From Rhytidiadelphus loreus (taxonomy: Eukaryota; Streptophyta; Bryopsida; Hypnales; Hylocomiaceae), in the NCBI GenBank assembly GCA_947034895.1, contig OX344764.1:45613348-45677347 (forward strand): a stretch of DNA of 64,000 bases, given 5' to 3'. The notes beneath the pieces are model-generated. The model did no database searches, was not told where the DNA came from, and was given only the letters and a program-made list of their open reading frames with translations. The position numbers were made by a program, and so were the translations under genes. Positions 1-10,507 of this stretch are shown here, one piece after another. How positions within the stretch are numbered: the stretch's first letter is position 1; each line of letters starts with the position of its first letter.

Positions 1-34
1 AAACAATGAATGTCATACCTTCTCTTCCACTTGG

Positions 35-283
35 TCAGTGCTGTGTTGATAATAATTGCTTGTGAATTTCCAATACTACCTTTTGGGGGGGATGAAAATT
101 ATCTTTATCCTTTGATAGCCCATCTTGGACAAAAGTGAATGACAATCGGCTTTCATATTTAGAATATGTTACCCAACTTTGCTTTGGGTTTGATTTGATA
201 CTCTTATAGAACGATACATTTCTTTCAAATCTGTAGCACCAATACAAGTCATGTGGGCCATATCGTAAGACGTCATCCAACAT
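35..283 (-). pseudogene. CACTA-type transposase, C-terminal piece
   Basis: This 82-codon open stretch lies downstream, on the minus strand, of four further transposase-like blocks (up to 5330). Its segment WCYRFERNVSFYKSIKSN has the aromatic-x-FER-x4-K arrangement seen after the catalytic part of plant Tnp2/En-Spm transposases (DUF4218-like region, typically W-x-FPFER...K). It probably encodes the end of the same protein; the gap 284-427 would be an intron or decayed sequence. No start codon of its own is expected. The product may continue past the left edge of the window. The family call rests on remembered motif patterns and gene order. Confidence 0.45.
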
Positions 284-427
284 CTCGCCACTTCCTGTAA
301 GTTGACATAAACAAAAATGTTTTCATTCCCAAATCATGCATCAATGACAAAAACATGATGTGCCATTAAATATTTTATAAGATTTTCTACAAGAACCTAC
401 AAAAATAAAGAATATGATATGTGTTTG

Positions 428-1144
428 TCATGCATTATCTGCTACATGCTGTAAAATAGAACCATTTGGGCCTACTAATTCTTCCCAATGGATACGCCAT
501 GCTGAAAGTGGAGATCTAGCAACAACAATTGACTCATTTGTCCAACCATTTGTCCTTGAATGTGAAAAAAATAATCGAACAATTTTAGTAAGAATTTGTC
601 CAACTCCATACAGCTTCTCCGTCTTCTGTATATAAATTTCTTGCATGCAATATGGTAGACACCACTGCACAAAGTGTTGATACTCTTCTGCTCTCCAAAA
701 CAAAAGTTTGTTCGAATAATCATATGGCCATCTAGCTCCAAGATCCTTTGGTCTGTGCTCAATGATGTTCACTAATGCTTTATCTATAGCACTAGCTCTA
801 CCTTGACTTACTAAATGCTCCACAAAAATCTTGAAAAGGTTCAATGGTAGAATATGCATAGAATCATAAACCAAATCCAAGCTCAGGTTAAATCCGTAGA
901 GATAATAGAGCCTCCACAATTTTGAAAATATAGTGACATTGTTTTGCCTCCTTAAACGAGTAGAAGTGGATGGCATATTCAAAGCATGAACTTCCAAATA
1001 TATGCTTTCAATGGTTCGAGGAATGGGTGGACCATACTGTGCTTGCCTTCTATTATCAGGATATATGACATTGCGACCTCTTGATTTCTCTACCATATGG
1101 CACTGACGACAAGTTTGGTATCCTAATAATTTGAATCCAGCCAC
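428..1144 (-). pseudogene. CACTA-type transposase, central/catalytic piece
   Basis: This is the longest block (about 238 codons) of the broken minus-strand transposase. Near its N-terminus is a CRQCHMVEKSRGR motif, matching the C-x2-C element that follows the DDE-fold strands in Tnp2-like proteins. Further on, VYDSMHILPLNLFKIFVEHL corresponds to the D-x-MH...LGL-like helix around a catalytic acidic residue, and LLFWRAEEYQHFVQWCLPY to the 'W+A-E-x-x-x-F...LP' block. The order matches the Tnp2/Transposase_21 pattern. The flanking blocks are in other frames or separated by stops, so the gene is either intron-containing or decayed. A fungal or animal-type CACTA relative is also possible. Confidence 0.55.
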
Positions 1145-1174
1145 TTTGCATTGAACAAGATGGTTGCCTATCCA

Positions 1175-1540
1175 TTAGATGAGCATTACCTTTGCCTTGA
1201 AGTTTTTAATTCCATATGTAGGGCTTACATTTAAAGAAATGTCCTCAAATGGAAAATTATAGTCTATATCAAATCCATGAATGAATACAAATTCCAGCTC
1301 TCTTATAAAGGGCTCAAGAAACACCGTCATGACTTGTTCTTCAATATATTTTAGAATTTTGTTTGATGATGCAGGAATGAATAAGATTGGCATTGGCCGT
1401 ATTAGATTCTTAATTCCTCCATTCAATATCTCAATCTCAATAGCCCAACAGTCTTTGTAATTTGTTGTTGCTGCTTGAAATCCGTCCCAATGAGCAGCAA
1501 TTGCAAAGTTTCTTGGATAACCCTTCCAAATGAAATTCAA
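1175..1540 (-). pseudogene. CACTA-type transposase, piece before the catalytic block
   Basis: This 121-codon block directly precedes 428-1144 on the minus strand. It contains AAHWDGFQ, a proline-rich strand around RPMPILFIPASSNK, and FLEPFIRELEFVFIHGFDIDY. The last matches the 'flkPLi-EL-x-L-x-x-G-V-x-x-Y' strand-helix of Tnp2-type transposases, which normally sits just before the C-x2-C block found in the next piece. The join to that piece (around 1145-1174) changes frame, consistent with a short intron or an indel. There is no independent start. Confidence 0.5.
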
Positions 1541-1668
1541 AAATTAATTTCTTCAAGTACTTGCAAAATTAAAACTACAATTTCATTGAAGACTTCAAAA
1601 ATACTATGACTTCAAAAAATTAGTTTGCCATTCTATTTTTAAATTTTTTTCATAAATGAAGTGCAAAT

Positions 1669-1714
1669 TTATTTATGTATGTATGTATGTATGTATGTAT
1701 GTATGTATGTATAT
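1669..1714. repeat. (GTAT)n microsatellite
   Basis: About ten GTAT units in a row lie between two transposase pieces, within sequence that would be an intron on the minus strand. It is probably polymorphic in length; no other role is evident. Confidence 0.95.
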
Positions 1715-1819
1715 AGGTAAATTTAAGTGTATATACACTTCACTACTTTTACTCAGTAGCAACTTCCATATCGACAAACGCCTAAATTTCAAAGTTGAAT
1801 AAAAAATCCTATTGCAACT

Positions 1820-2185
1820 TCAAAGTCTAACTATGTTAATTACATTTTCTAATACAAGGATAATTATAGTATTGGTGACACATACTTGAATAAGCGAAAG
1901 TGACTCATTGATATTAAAGCCACAATGTGGACATTGAATTTGATATTTCTTGAGGTCACTCTTCCACCCACGTTGTAGTTCAATACATTTCATTGGAAAT
2001 GCTCTGAACATGAAGTTGCAATTTGCGCCAGAACAACATATAGGTAACTCCCAATGTTTTGGATTCCAAAAGTCTTGCACTTCTCTCATTTTTTTTCCAT
2101 GCCAAAATTGAGAAATGGAAGGGGGTTGGTGGTTCACTTCTCTTCCCAACCATTCATTCCGTTGTCTTGTTGTACATTTGTTCAT
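1820..2185 (-). pseudogene. CACTA-type transposase, N-central piece
   Basis: A 121-codon block on the minus strand with SISQFWHGKKMREVQDFW, resembling the 'DFxxGxxxxE...F' segment in Tnp2-like proteins that opens the RNase H-like fold. A cysteine pair (CPHCG) follows. The reading frame opens just after an AT-rich boundary near 2190, where a roughly 2-kb stretch without transposase similarity begins. The preceding piece of the protein resumes only at 4241. I read this as one gene interrupted by an insertion or by a very long intron. Confidence 0.45.
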
Positions 2186-2349
2186 AGTATAAAAACATAT
2201 TATAATATGTATTATTGAGTAGCTTCATGGTGATGCTATTTTGTTGAATAACTTCAAGATGACGTGTCGTGGAGGTACATGCTGACGATTTTGTTTTAGA
2301 GTTTCATTGAAATCCATTAGTGATATTTGTTTTTCACTTTATAGTCAGA

Positions 2350-2799
2350 ATGTTGAACTGGAGGGTTTTTTCAGAGTCCCAAGAGGAAGAAGCAGAATCG
2401 GAGCCTAGATTTGAATTTTCATTGTCACAACTACCGGATCAACCTCTTTTGCCGCTAAGTCTTGCGTCGTCGCATGAGCGTCCACAAGAAGAAGCTGGGC
2501 CTTCTCGACCGCTAAAGCAACCTCATGTGGAGCAGCGATGGCACGGGAATCTTCAACGTGACGCTTGGGCATTGGTGATTTTGTTGCAAGTTGGATGTGT
2601 TGAGCTCGACAACCGAAATGTGACATTTGAAGGATGTTTCGAAGGTCTCAATGTCGATCAGTATTACTGCATAATGAAGCCTATTGAAGGAAGTCGTGGT
2701 CACCATCGTTGGTTAGAAGGGCCAGTGAATCCTTTAACGAAGGCGAGTCGTGTTGACAACATCGCTACGACTATCAAGCGCATTCTCAAGTTCTTGTAG
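2350..2799 (+). CDS. Hypothetical protein inside the interruption
   Basis: A 149-codon ORF from ATG 2350; the frame is open about 10 codons further upstream without an ATG. I do not recognise the family. The N-terminal third is acidic and serine/proline-rich (ESQEEEAESEPRFEFSLSQLPDQ begins it), which suggests disorder. The rest contains a tryptophan/aspartate-containing region (QRDAWALVILLQ) and ends in a basic helix (IATTIKRILKF). It lies opposite in orientation to the surrounding transposase. It could be a captured host gene fragment or an accessory ORF of an element. Length and composition are coding-like but there is no homology support. Confidence 0.3.
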   Translation: MLNWRVFSESQEEEAESEPRFEFSLSQLPDQPLLPLSLASSHERPQEEAGPSRPLKQPHVEQRWHGNLQRDAWALVILLQVGCVELDNRNVTFEGCFEGLNVDQYYCIMKPIEGSRGHHRWLEGPVNPLTKASRVDNIATTIKRILKFL

Positions 2800-4177
2800 A
2801 TGGAGTAAAATTAGCCTTAGAATTTTAGGTTTTTACCTCTAATAGGCATTGGTTTGATGTTAGTACTTCAATCCATATTTGAAGTATTTTGTTGAAATTA
2901 TTTTGTTTCGTTATAGTTGTAGAAGGAAAGAATGAAAATAGTTTGGACTTTGAAGTTATTTTTCTTCTAAGTTATTTTTCTTCTAAGTTAAAGATAATGA
3001 TATAAATGTGGAGCCAAATTTGAAGGCCATTAGGTGTAAGTTGGCTTTAGGAGGGAGTTTAGGGCTGATGTACACTTGTTGTTGTGGAGAAAAAGGTGTT
3101 GGAAAAGGGGAGGAAAAGATGGACACTATTCATCTTTTCTCCCAATGTTGTTTTGGGGGAATTGAGTGTTTGGAAGCTCATGGTGTATTGGGTTTTTAAA
3201 ATTTGGTAATGAAAATTGAAGGAGTTGTTTATAATACTATTAGATTTTCAAATTGTTCTTTTTTGCTTTATTTGAAGTTGTGAGTTGAGATTTGTACTTG
3301 TTTGAGTGGAGGGAGGTTTGCTGCCTCCTATGAAGAGGGGCTGAGACTTTGACCGACCATAGAAAACGGACAGGTTTTTTGTTTGAAATGAAACTTTGAT
3401 GGAGTGTAGTAAATGTTGTTAGATTTCTATAAAGCTATCATTCATTCAATTTGGAGCATTTATGAGTGAGTTGTGAGTGTGGGAAGGTGAGAGAGTCTCT
3501 TGCTTTACCATCTATGGACCGAAATTTTGAGAGGTCATAAAAGTTGTACAGAGTTTTGTAATGACTTGATAGTTGCAGGAGTGATAGGAAATTTTGTTAG
3601 CTCTCAGAAAAGCTATCAATCTTTTAATTTGAAGAAGAAATGCAAAAGTTATGAGTGTAGAAGCATAGGAAGGTTTGTTGCCTTCTTTTTTTGAGTGGAG
3701 TTTAGGTAGTTTGAGGGTGAAGTTGGAGTTCCTTTAGAATTTTGAAGATATTTTTGAAGATGTGAAGGCTTAAAGACTTGAAGATGAAGATCTGAAGAGC
3801 TTTGAGGGTCCCCAGTGTGTTGTGGCTTGTGGTTCGTTTTCATTTCTGTTATTTCCAGCCGGGTTTGGAGGCTAGTTGCAATTCAATTTCTACATTGTAA
3901 ACCTGTTGCGAGCCGTGGTTATTCAGTAAGCGCTCCATTTTGTGTTTGTGGCGACGAAGTGGGGTTAATGGCCCACATGGTCGATCTTATTTGTTGTTTC
4001 CACCGGTGAAAAGTGCTTCCTAGTCATTGTGGGTTTGAAATTTAGGAGCCAATCTTTCGGACGGTCAACTCGTGGTTTGGCCGTCCCATTTTACATGTCC
4101 GAGGCCTTGTTTCTTATTACACATCCTTACCCTTGGCCCTATAGAACCACCACAAGATAGGTCAACGGAAGATTGCA
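2800..4177. other. No gene seen
   Basis: About 1.4 kb of G/T-biased plus-strand sequence downstream of the hypothetical ORF. Several short ORFs occur, none with a recognisable motif. The bias toward TTG/GAAG words resembles an untranslated transcript or element interior, but no boundary could be fixed. Confidence 0.5.
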
Positions 4178-4240
4178 GTGAAGATCGAGCGAAGATTGAA
4201 GAGAAGATTAAGTGAAGATTCGAGTTTTATTACTTGCCTT

Positions 4241-4696
4241 TCATTTACACTCACAACCTGCAGCCAGACACCCCGTATATTCCCTAAGCGCACTTCTCTC
4301 TACCCGACACTGTTTCCACCAAACTTCAAGAAAATCATAACACGTGGTTTTACTCTTGCACATGAGTGCAATGCATGGTCCGAAAGGCAAATAATCAAAT
4401 GCCATTATACCTTTCCGTTGCATATTGCATTTTGGACAATTTGTACAATAATTTACACAATCTCTTGTAAATTGTGGAGTTTTACTTGTACCACAAGTAC
4501 ATTTGACAACATGCAGGCCTTTATAAAAGTCTTCATTACTTGGTTCCATTAGAATAAGTGAATGTGAAATCCCTTCTTTTCCAGTGCACAACATGTACCT
4601 TATTGGACTTGTCATGCCATGATCTTTGTAGAATCTTTGTATTTCATCCCAAGATGATGGTACAAAATAATCCAGAGAATTAGATTTTGTTGGCAA
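4241..4696 (-). pseudogene. CACTA-type transposase, N-terminal piece
   Basis: A block of 151 codons on the minus strand. It contains a cluster of cysteines (VKCTCG, YCTNCPKC) and then FDYLPFGPCIALMCKSK. In Tnp2-like transposases a C-x2-C pair is followed by 'xYxPLxPRLxxLF', and this piece has that order. The last roughly 30 codons (after EVWWKQ) lose the family pattern, so the homologous part probably ends near 4330 and the remainder belongs to the interrupting segment. The start at 4696 is arbitrary because the protein should continue upstream. Confidence 0.5.
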
Positions 4697-4946
4697 ACAA
4701 TATGAACTACTTTTAGAATTTGATATTATGTTTTGCTCAAAAACATTTCATCTATCATTTCATTAAAGGAAATTGAAGCCCTTATTATAAAATTGGAGGT
4801 AGTCAAACTATATTAAATCAACAAAAGTGAAAAAGACAATTTCATATTCATAATAAACCTGCTATATTCATTAATTGGCCAATGCCCATCCCTCTATAGT
4901 CCGATACATTTTCATGTTGATCTTCATTTTTTCTTTTAAAAAATTG

Positions 4947-5330
4947 TCAAAGAATTTTTTCTTGAAGACCAATAGGCACAGTAGCAGCATCTAAGTCTGC
5001 TTGAAGACCTAAGACTTCAGTCTCAATTGATTGACAAGCATCTAGTTCTTGTGACGAATAATGAGGAATTCTACCATCAATAAATCCAAGTCTTGTCGGC
5101 ATATTTTCTTCCTCAATATGAAATTCAAAGTCTCCAATTCCTCCTTGTGGAGAAGGCATTTGAGGCACATTGAATGCAATACCTTCCATCACCTTAGAAG
5201 GACTTTCAGGATTCTCCAACACTGTCATTGGAGCTATAGAAGAAGGCGATGAAGAAGATGGAGACAAAGACGATGAGGAGGTATCCAAACCACTTGTTTC
5301 TGAATGAATGACATTTCTATTTCTTTGCAA
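4947..5330 (-). pseudogene. Possible first exon of the CACTA-type transposase
   Basis: A 127-codon ORF beginning with ATG at 5330. It has a serine tract (SSSSLSPSSSSPSS) and is otherwise acidic and low in complexity. It lies immediately upstream, on the same strand, of the transposase pieces and would suit the variable N-terminus of that protein. No domain was recognised. It could also be an unrelated short ORF, so the link rests only on strand and position. Confidence 0.3.
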
Positions 5331-8300
5331 GTGCCTATAATAGGTTGCCCTTGAAACTATCCGATTTTGAATTCAATACAGAGGCCAGGGAGGCATTTTG
5401 AATATATTATTCTGTTGTTGCATTTCAAAGAAAGAATAATTATTATAGTACTCAAATTTTCTATATTTGTATATAAATGATATATTAAAAATTAAAATAT
5501 TGAAGATGTATTGCTTAGAAACAAAGACTGAGGACTACTTGCAAAGCTAGAGTTGTCATTGTTGTGCTTTGGATTTTTCTTAGTAGCTAAGAATTCATGG
5601 TTATTGTCTACTTTTTGTTTTTCAAATTTAACCCCTTCAAAGCAAGGAACCCACTTGGGGCTTTTTGATAACTTAAGTTGTCTCTAATGACCTTGTAATT
5701 TTGAATTCATGCATGTATTTTTTTGAACACATGCTAGTCATTATAATCTGTGCATGAAGTTTTATTTCATGTCATTTTGATAAATATTGCAGAAGTTAGA
5801 AGTATTTTTTTGATTTCACTATTAGGAAAAAATATCCTAAAAAAATATTAATCATTGTGTTGACATTATATTCATTGATATCTACTTACAAACTTTTGAA
5901 ACACAAATTTCCAAATAATGAGGTCATAGTTATTAGGAATTTTATTTTGCAGGCACTAAAGTTAGAGAAAAAGATAGGAACTCATCTTTAGCTCTCAATT
6001 AAAAAAATTCCAAGCATACTTGAAAATGAAGGAGAATAAATTTTTTACTAGAATATGCTGACATTTGGGATTACCAATTACCAATTTATTCCAAATGTTA
6101 ATAGTATATAAGTTATATCTTTCATTCAATATCTTAAATTACTACACTTTTTAAATAATGAATTTGAAATTTTTTTGGGTTAAATTTTGTTATGTTAATA
6201 TATGTTGTGAACCCATCTTCCAACTTATTGATTCAAATGCACAAGTTATAGGATGTACCTAATTGTTTTCAAAAATGTTGTAAGACAAAAAATCACATTT
6301 TTAAAAAGCAAGAAAAGCCTACATTTTGAAGTTTATGGACATTGAACTTGCAATTAGTGGGGATTGCAGACTTCTACTTCAAAATTTATGAGAACCTACT
6401 TTATCCATGTACTCGATACAAGGTAGTACTATCTTCGATATTCTAAATGTTAAATACAATTTGAAGGCCAAAGATCAAGTTACTAACCAAAACATTGTAT
6501 GGTTGGAATTATTCATAACTAAATATTGATGCAGATTTTGAGCATGGTTGGGGGACAAGCATTTTGAAGCAATTTGGGTCTTGGAAATATGAAAGACTTT
6601 TAGGGGTTATAGTGATTTTATTTTCATGAAATGCACTTCAATATTTTATAAAACCAATGAATGGGACATGTGTTTTACATTTAGTAATCCTAATCTTTTT
6701 AAAGATATTAGTCAATAAAGCCATCCAATTTTATTCATCCATTCATTACTCTTAAACTTCCCTGCATAATAATACATGTAAATATAAAATTCATATGAAA
6801 CTCAAGAAAATATAATTTTGGTGACTTAATTCCTTCTTCATGTATTCTTTTTTAGTGATTATACAAGAGGCCATACTGACCACTATGTATGAATGTTGCT
6901 CATATTTTCCAAGAAATACTCTCCAATGGCACTATTCATATTGAAGAATCATCATAGACATCTTTGATAGGGTACTCATCCATTACAAATTTATATAAGC
7001 ATTTTATAGCATATACTAATGAGAGAAGTAAAAGTACTTAGGAATCACTCACCTCAAAAAAGTTGAGTTACATGCGTGTACTGAATGTAATTTAATACTA
7101 AAAGCCCTTTGATAGAATTTTTCCAAGGCCTCGTGCATCACAACAAATTACATTCGGGAAGACCGGAAGCTTATAATATATTCTATTATGTATAAAAGGT
7201 TGATTGTAGATAACTTGCCACCCACTAAGAAAATGCATTTCATACAAAGTCCAAAATCTGCAATATTGCATGTAAAAAAGGCAATGAGTGGTCACTTCAT
7301 TTATGCTATGAAATGAATGGATTCGAAATAGATATATTGTCAAATAGTAGCATTGAATTTTGAACTGGAAGTGGGTACAATAGCATGGGCTTCATATCAC
7401 GATAAACAAACTAAACAAACTACTAAGGGTACCTTCATATATATGATTAGATATGTTACACAACTACTAAATAATGTTGTCCATCAATCTACCTTTAGTC
7501 AAACCAAAGAAAGATGAGAATGAAATTTTGATTTTTAGATTTGATTTTGAATACTAATTTTTTATGTTTTGAAATTTAATTAAAAGTGTACCAAAAGAAA
7601 CTCCTACATATATATTTGTTATTTTTGTACAATACAAAAGCATTTAGTAGGAGTAGGTTTAAGATTGAAAGGATAACAAAATGATTAGTAGCTCTAAAAT
7701 GGACTTGGTAGACATTAATGTCAATGTTGACATTGGTCTATTAAGAGGTCTAAGCCTTTTGCACCTTTTTTTAAAACATTTAGTGGCGAATTGATATCAT
7801 AAATGAAGAGAAAACAAAGCCGTTAATAGCTAGAAGATGGACATAGAAGACATTAATTGCAATAGTGACATTGGTCTATGATTGAAGAGATGTAAACCTT
7901 TTAGACCCTTTCTTAAAACAATGGCTAATTGATATCATAAATGAATTGTACAAGTTTTTATTCCAAAAATGTGTTGTCAAGAATCTCTAAACACAATTGT
8001 CCATCAAATTCACAAAATAAATTAATATGTAACAAATAAGAGCTTCCCAAGTACATAAAAAAATAATTATTAAAATTTTTAAGCCCTGCAAGACAATCAT
8101 GTTTAGAAGCCCAAATGCACTACAAAATAATCATCCCCAAAGCAAGGTCAAAGACTTCATCAATCTCTATTTTTTAACAAATCCAAGTGTAGAATCTTTT
8201 TATCTTTTAGTTCAGTTGTTCAAGTATATTGTCCTAAAATTGTAGAGTAGACCTCTCCATGGATTGCAAATGAAATATATTTAAACTTCAAAATGGAGGT

Positions 8301-8727
8301 AGATATAGCCATTCTAAAAGGTGAAGTTTTGTCTTCTAGAATTTTCATACAAAAATTCAAATTCCTTACAACTTATGAATTTTTTCAATATGTTAGAAAA
8401 TGGATTGAAAATATATGGAAAAAAATTTCATCAATTTTTTTTTCATATTCATTTCCTAAAAAATAAAGTTAGTGGAGTGGAGGCAAGAGTGGAGTGGTAC
8501 CAAATGAAAGAGAAAACCAATACGCTAAGAACTTTTACTAGAAATAGAGAATTGCAAATTAAATTGATGAAAATGTTGTAGTGAACAACTAATATCCTAT
8601 TTTTTAATTTATATTTGAAAATTTTAAAAGTAAAGAAATAAACCTAATGTTAAAGATTTTTTATACCTTCATTGTCTTTAAAAAAATTCTTCATAACTTT
8701 TACTATGTTGACCAAAATTAAATGGTT
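5331..8727. other. AT-rich stretch, no gene seen
   Basis: About 3.4 kb without an ORF that shows a domain or coding bias. It contains a diverged direct duplication (7687-7943). It probably consists of old element remnants. Confidence 0.6.
7687..7943 (+). repeat. Diverged direct duplication, unit about 120-135 bp
   Basis: Two copies (about 7687-7806 and 7823-7943) share GACATTGGTCTAT and AATTGATATCATAAATGAA in the same order and spacing, along with '...ATGGACWTRGWAGACATTAAT'. Divergence is substantial, so this is an old local duplication. Confidence 0.7.
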
Positions 8728-9195
8728 GAAATATACACGGGGAGGACACTCCCCACGTTGTAGCAACTAGCAACCCATGTGCAGCGGAAAAAGTAATACA
8801 AGTAATACACCTTAAAATTTAATTTTTTTTTTCAAAAAAAAATTAATGGATAGATTTGACTACTTTAAAAGTTTATGTTTTGAATTATTGATATTTTTTT
8901 ATGCTAATAGTAATTAGTTATAAATTTTTGAAGAAAAAAGATACACTGTAAAGTTGAAAATAACTTTCACACCTCTATATTATATAAGAAATGTTTTTTG
9001 AAAAATGAATTTTTTTTTCTATAGAATAGCTTTCTATTGAAAGTTTATTTTGGTTTAATATTGATGCAATATTCATTTTCATGTGAGCTCTATAAATATT
9101 TTAGTTGGAGAACATGCCATTTTAGTTCATTTTTCAACCCTTTCTAGACAATATATCTTATGTTATTTGGAATTGAATTTTTTGTCAATAGAAAC

Positions 9196-10395
9196 TGTGG
9201 ACCGTAGTGTATTTTTAGTTTCTGCCTATTGGTAGTTTTTCATGTTTAATCTGTAGTTTTACCAATAGGGAGGTTAGTTTTACTGTATATACGGGCTGTA
9301 TGTCTTTTAATTGCCGATAGGGAACTCATGGTGATTTGGAGGGGTAGATTTTGATGCTCCGATTGGCGGTTATATTCAGTTGGCCTTTGGCCGGTATGTA
9401 GTTGGTTTTTCACGATTGTGTTTTTCAGTTGACCTCGAGAGAAGCAGGGACTCCTTCCGAGTGAGGAAGTAAAACAATTGGAGATGATTTTGTATTTTGT
9501 GTGATTGATTAATATAGCAGGGAGTTAACAATTGTGTGTGAATGAAATGTGTGTTTGCTAATGTGATTAATATAAAGGAATATTTATGATTGGGAGTTTT
9601 GTAGTATTTGGGTGTGTGCTTGAGAAACTGTGTGTGTGTACCGATTGTAATGTGTGGAAAATGCTGAGTATATGATTGTGAATGTATGCTGGAGAAATGG
9701 AAAATCAATTGGAATAATAAATTTGATTAAGTGCATGTTACAGTGTAGTTAAGTAGAAATGAACGATTGGAAGTTGTGTGTTTCTGTGCATTACATGATG
9801 CATCTGGCCAATTGGGTTTACATTGAATGTGTGTGATAAAAAGTATACCGATTGGAGATAACTGGAATCACTGTCGTATACAATATCGATTGGAAAACTT
9901 AAAGAGAACTTGTGCTGAATTGTAAAATTCTGAGAGAACAATTGGAGTTATAAAATACAAAATTAAGATAAGTAAATAGAAATCAATCGGAAATGAATTT
10001 GGAAATTAAGAAACTGTGCGTTGAGAACAATTGTGAGAAAAGCCGATCGGTAAATTAAGAGATTGAACCTGTGGAGTTGAAGACCGATTGGAGAAAGATT
10101 GTGCTTATTATTAGTATGCTGAAAAGTAGACAATTGGGAATGCGGAGTAAAGCTGGGGAGTTATTGGAGCAATTACCGATCAGAAAAGCTAGAAGACTAT
10201 GGCCAATTGAATTGATAAGTGGTTCTAAACCGATTGGTTGTTGATATATAATATGAATAAGTCTTACAATTGGGATCTTGCAATTGGCAATGCCGTGGAA
10301 TAAATTTTACAATCCTATTGGAATAGTTTACCTCCTAGTGTTCGAATCCTTTCTTAGGATTTATTTTTATAGAAGAAATTAAAAATCCTTCTACA
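9196..10395 (+). repeat. 5' LTR
   Basis: A 1,200-bp LTR starting TGTGGACCG and ending TTCTACA. Compared with 20942-22141 I see four substitutions (near 9734, 9802, 9942 and 10388) and no indel. A TATATA box-like stretch occurs near 9286-9292. By eye about 25 matches or near matches to CCRATYGG occur, roughly one per 45-50 bp. Confidence 0.97.
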
Positions 10396-10398
10396 TTT

Positions 10399-10416
10399 TG
10401 GCGACCATGCTGGGGA
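10399..10416 (+). promoter_or_regulatory. Primer-binding site for minus-strand DNA synthesis
   Basis: TGGCGACCATGCTGGGGA begins four bases after the 5' LTR end. The leading TGG complements a tRNA CCA tail. The next bases imply an acceptor ending ...GGTCG, which suits a plant tRNA-Arg type as used by some Gypsy lineages; the exact tRNA is my inference. Confidence 0.8.
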
Positions 10417-10507
10417 GGTAATTTTCATATTTCGATTGGAAGAATAAAATTTATTTAACGTAAATTGTCAATTGGAATGGTGGTGTATGTGATAATGATG
10501 AAAGCTC

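Larger units (their letters stand above)
2186..4240. other. Interrupting segment inside the CACTA transposase
   Basis: About 2 kb separating two transposase pieces. It holds one plus-strand ORF (2350-2799) and a tail without convincing coding potential. No clear terminal inverted repeat, LTR or target-site duplication was found at its edges, so whether it is an inserted element, captured gene fragments or an intron is unresolved. Confidence 0.4.

Noticed and set aside
9376..9708. 110-codon minus-strand ORF, present identically at 21122-21454
   Set aside because: It lies inside both LTRs, so its duplication is just LTR identity. The peptide is low-complexity and has no known domain.
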